This document shows positions 6,272 through 6,999 of a DNA stretch of 6,999 nt, piece by piece (the first letter of the stretch is position 1; every line of letters starts with the position of its first letter). The notes below the pieces were generated by a model, which saw only the letters and a list, made by a program, of their open reading frames with translations, was not told where the DNA came from and ran no database searches. Both the position numbers and the translations under genes were made by a program. Origin of the DNA: Mariprofundus sp. (lineage in GTDB: Bacteria > Pseudomonadota > Zetaproteobacteria > Mariprofundales > Mariprofundaceae); contig JAUZQI010000147.1 of assembly GCA_030951095.1 (NCBI GenBank), positions 1 to 6,999 on the forward strand, written 5' to 3'.

Positions 6272-6299
6272 ATGTTACGTGCCGTAAGAATCTACGCAA
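6272..6299 (-). promoter_or_regulatory. possible promoter of the envelope operon
   Basis: On the minus strand TTGCGT (6294-6299) and TAACAT (6272-6277) are separated by 16 bp. They match the sigma-70 boxes at only 3 and 4 of 6 positions. A promoter must lie somewhere in this gap because the next gene upstream is divergent, but this exact site is uncertain. Confidence 0.2.
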
Positions 6300-6310
6300 G
6301 CATAGTGACT

Positions 6311-6325
6311 GTATCATCTGGATAC
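6311..6325. promoter_or_regulatory. operator-like inverted repeat GTATC-N5-GATAC
   Basis: GTATC (6311-6315) and GATAC (6321-6325) are perfect complements around a 5-bp spacer in the divergent mdh/operon intergenic region. Size and position suit a dimeric regulator affecting one or both promoters. A 10-bp match of this kind also occurs by chance. Confidence 0.25.
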
Positions 6326-6342
6326 TGATGCGTTCTAATTCG

Positions 6343-6999
<657 letters not shown>

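Overview
The window comes from a Gram-negative bacterium, most likely a proteobacterium. The evidence is an LPS inner-core heptose gene (hldD), a BAM-complex lipoprotein (bamE), a lytic murein transglycosylase of MltD type, and three consecutive lipoprotein signal peptides. Base composition is moderate and looks even across the genes. An LDH-like malate dehydrogenase argues against a typical enteric bacterium. I cannot name the genus from sequence alone.

Layout. Positions 1-206 are a leader with a 12-bp-period direct repeat and a good ribosome binding site for alanine dehydrogenase (ald, 207-1310, +). Positions 1311-1578 hold no gene. This gap lies between convergent genes and contains a 160-bp palindromic element with 18-bp perfect terminal inverted repeats and a 4-bp ACAT target duplication, which looks like a MITE. 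Positions 6230 down to 1579 form a tightly packed minus-strand block, read in the order: small helix-hairpin-helix protein, hldD, bamE, mltD, family-5 solute-binding lipoprotein. Two junctions are TGATG stop/start overlaps, one is a 31-bp overlap, and one is a 26-bp gap, so a single operon is likely. Positions 6231-6410 are a divergent intergenic region with candidate promoters. The mdh gene starts at 6411 (+) and runs off the end.

How the genes fit together. The minus-strand block is an envelope-biogenesis operon: LPS heptose precursor synthesis, outer-membrane protein assembly, peptidoglycan cleavage, and a lipid-anchored peptide-type binding protein. The flanking genes on the plus strand are central-metabolism NAD dehydrogenases (alanine/pyruvate and malate/oxaloacetate). 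No defence system, CRISPR array, tRNA or rRNA was seen. Most of the window is ordinary. The MITE-like element, the pairing of a binding lipoprotein with MltD, and the unrecognised small protein leading the operon deserve the closest second look.
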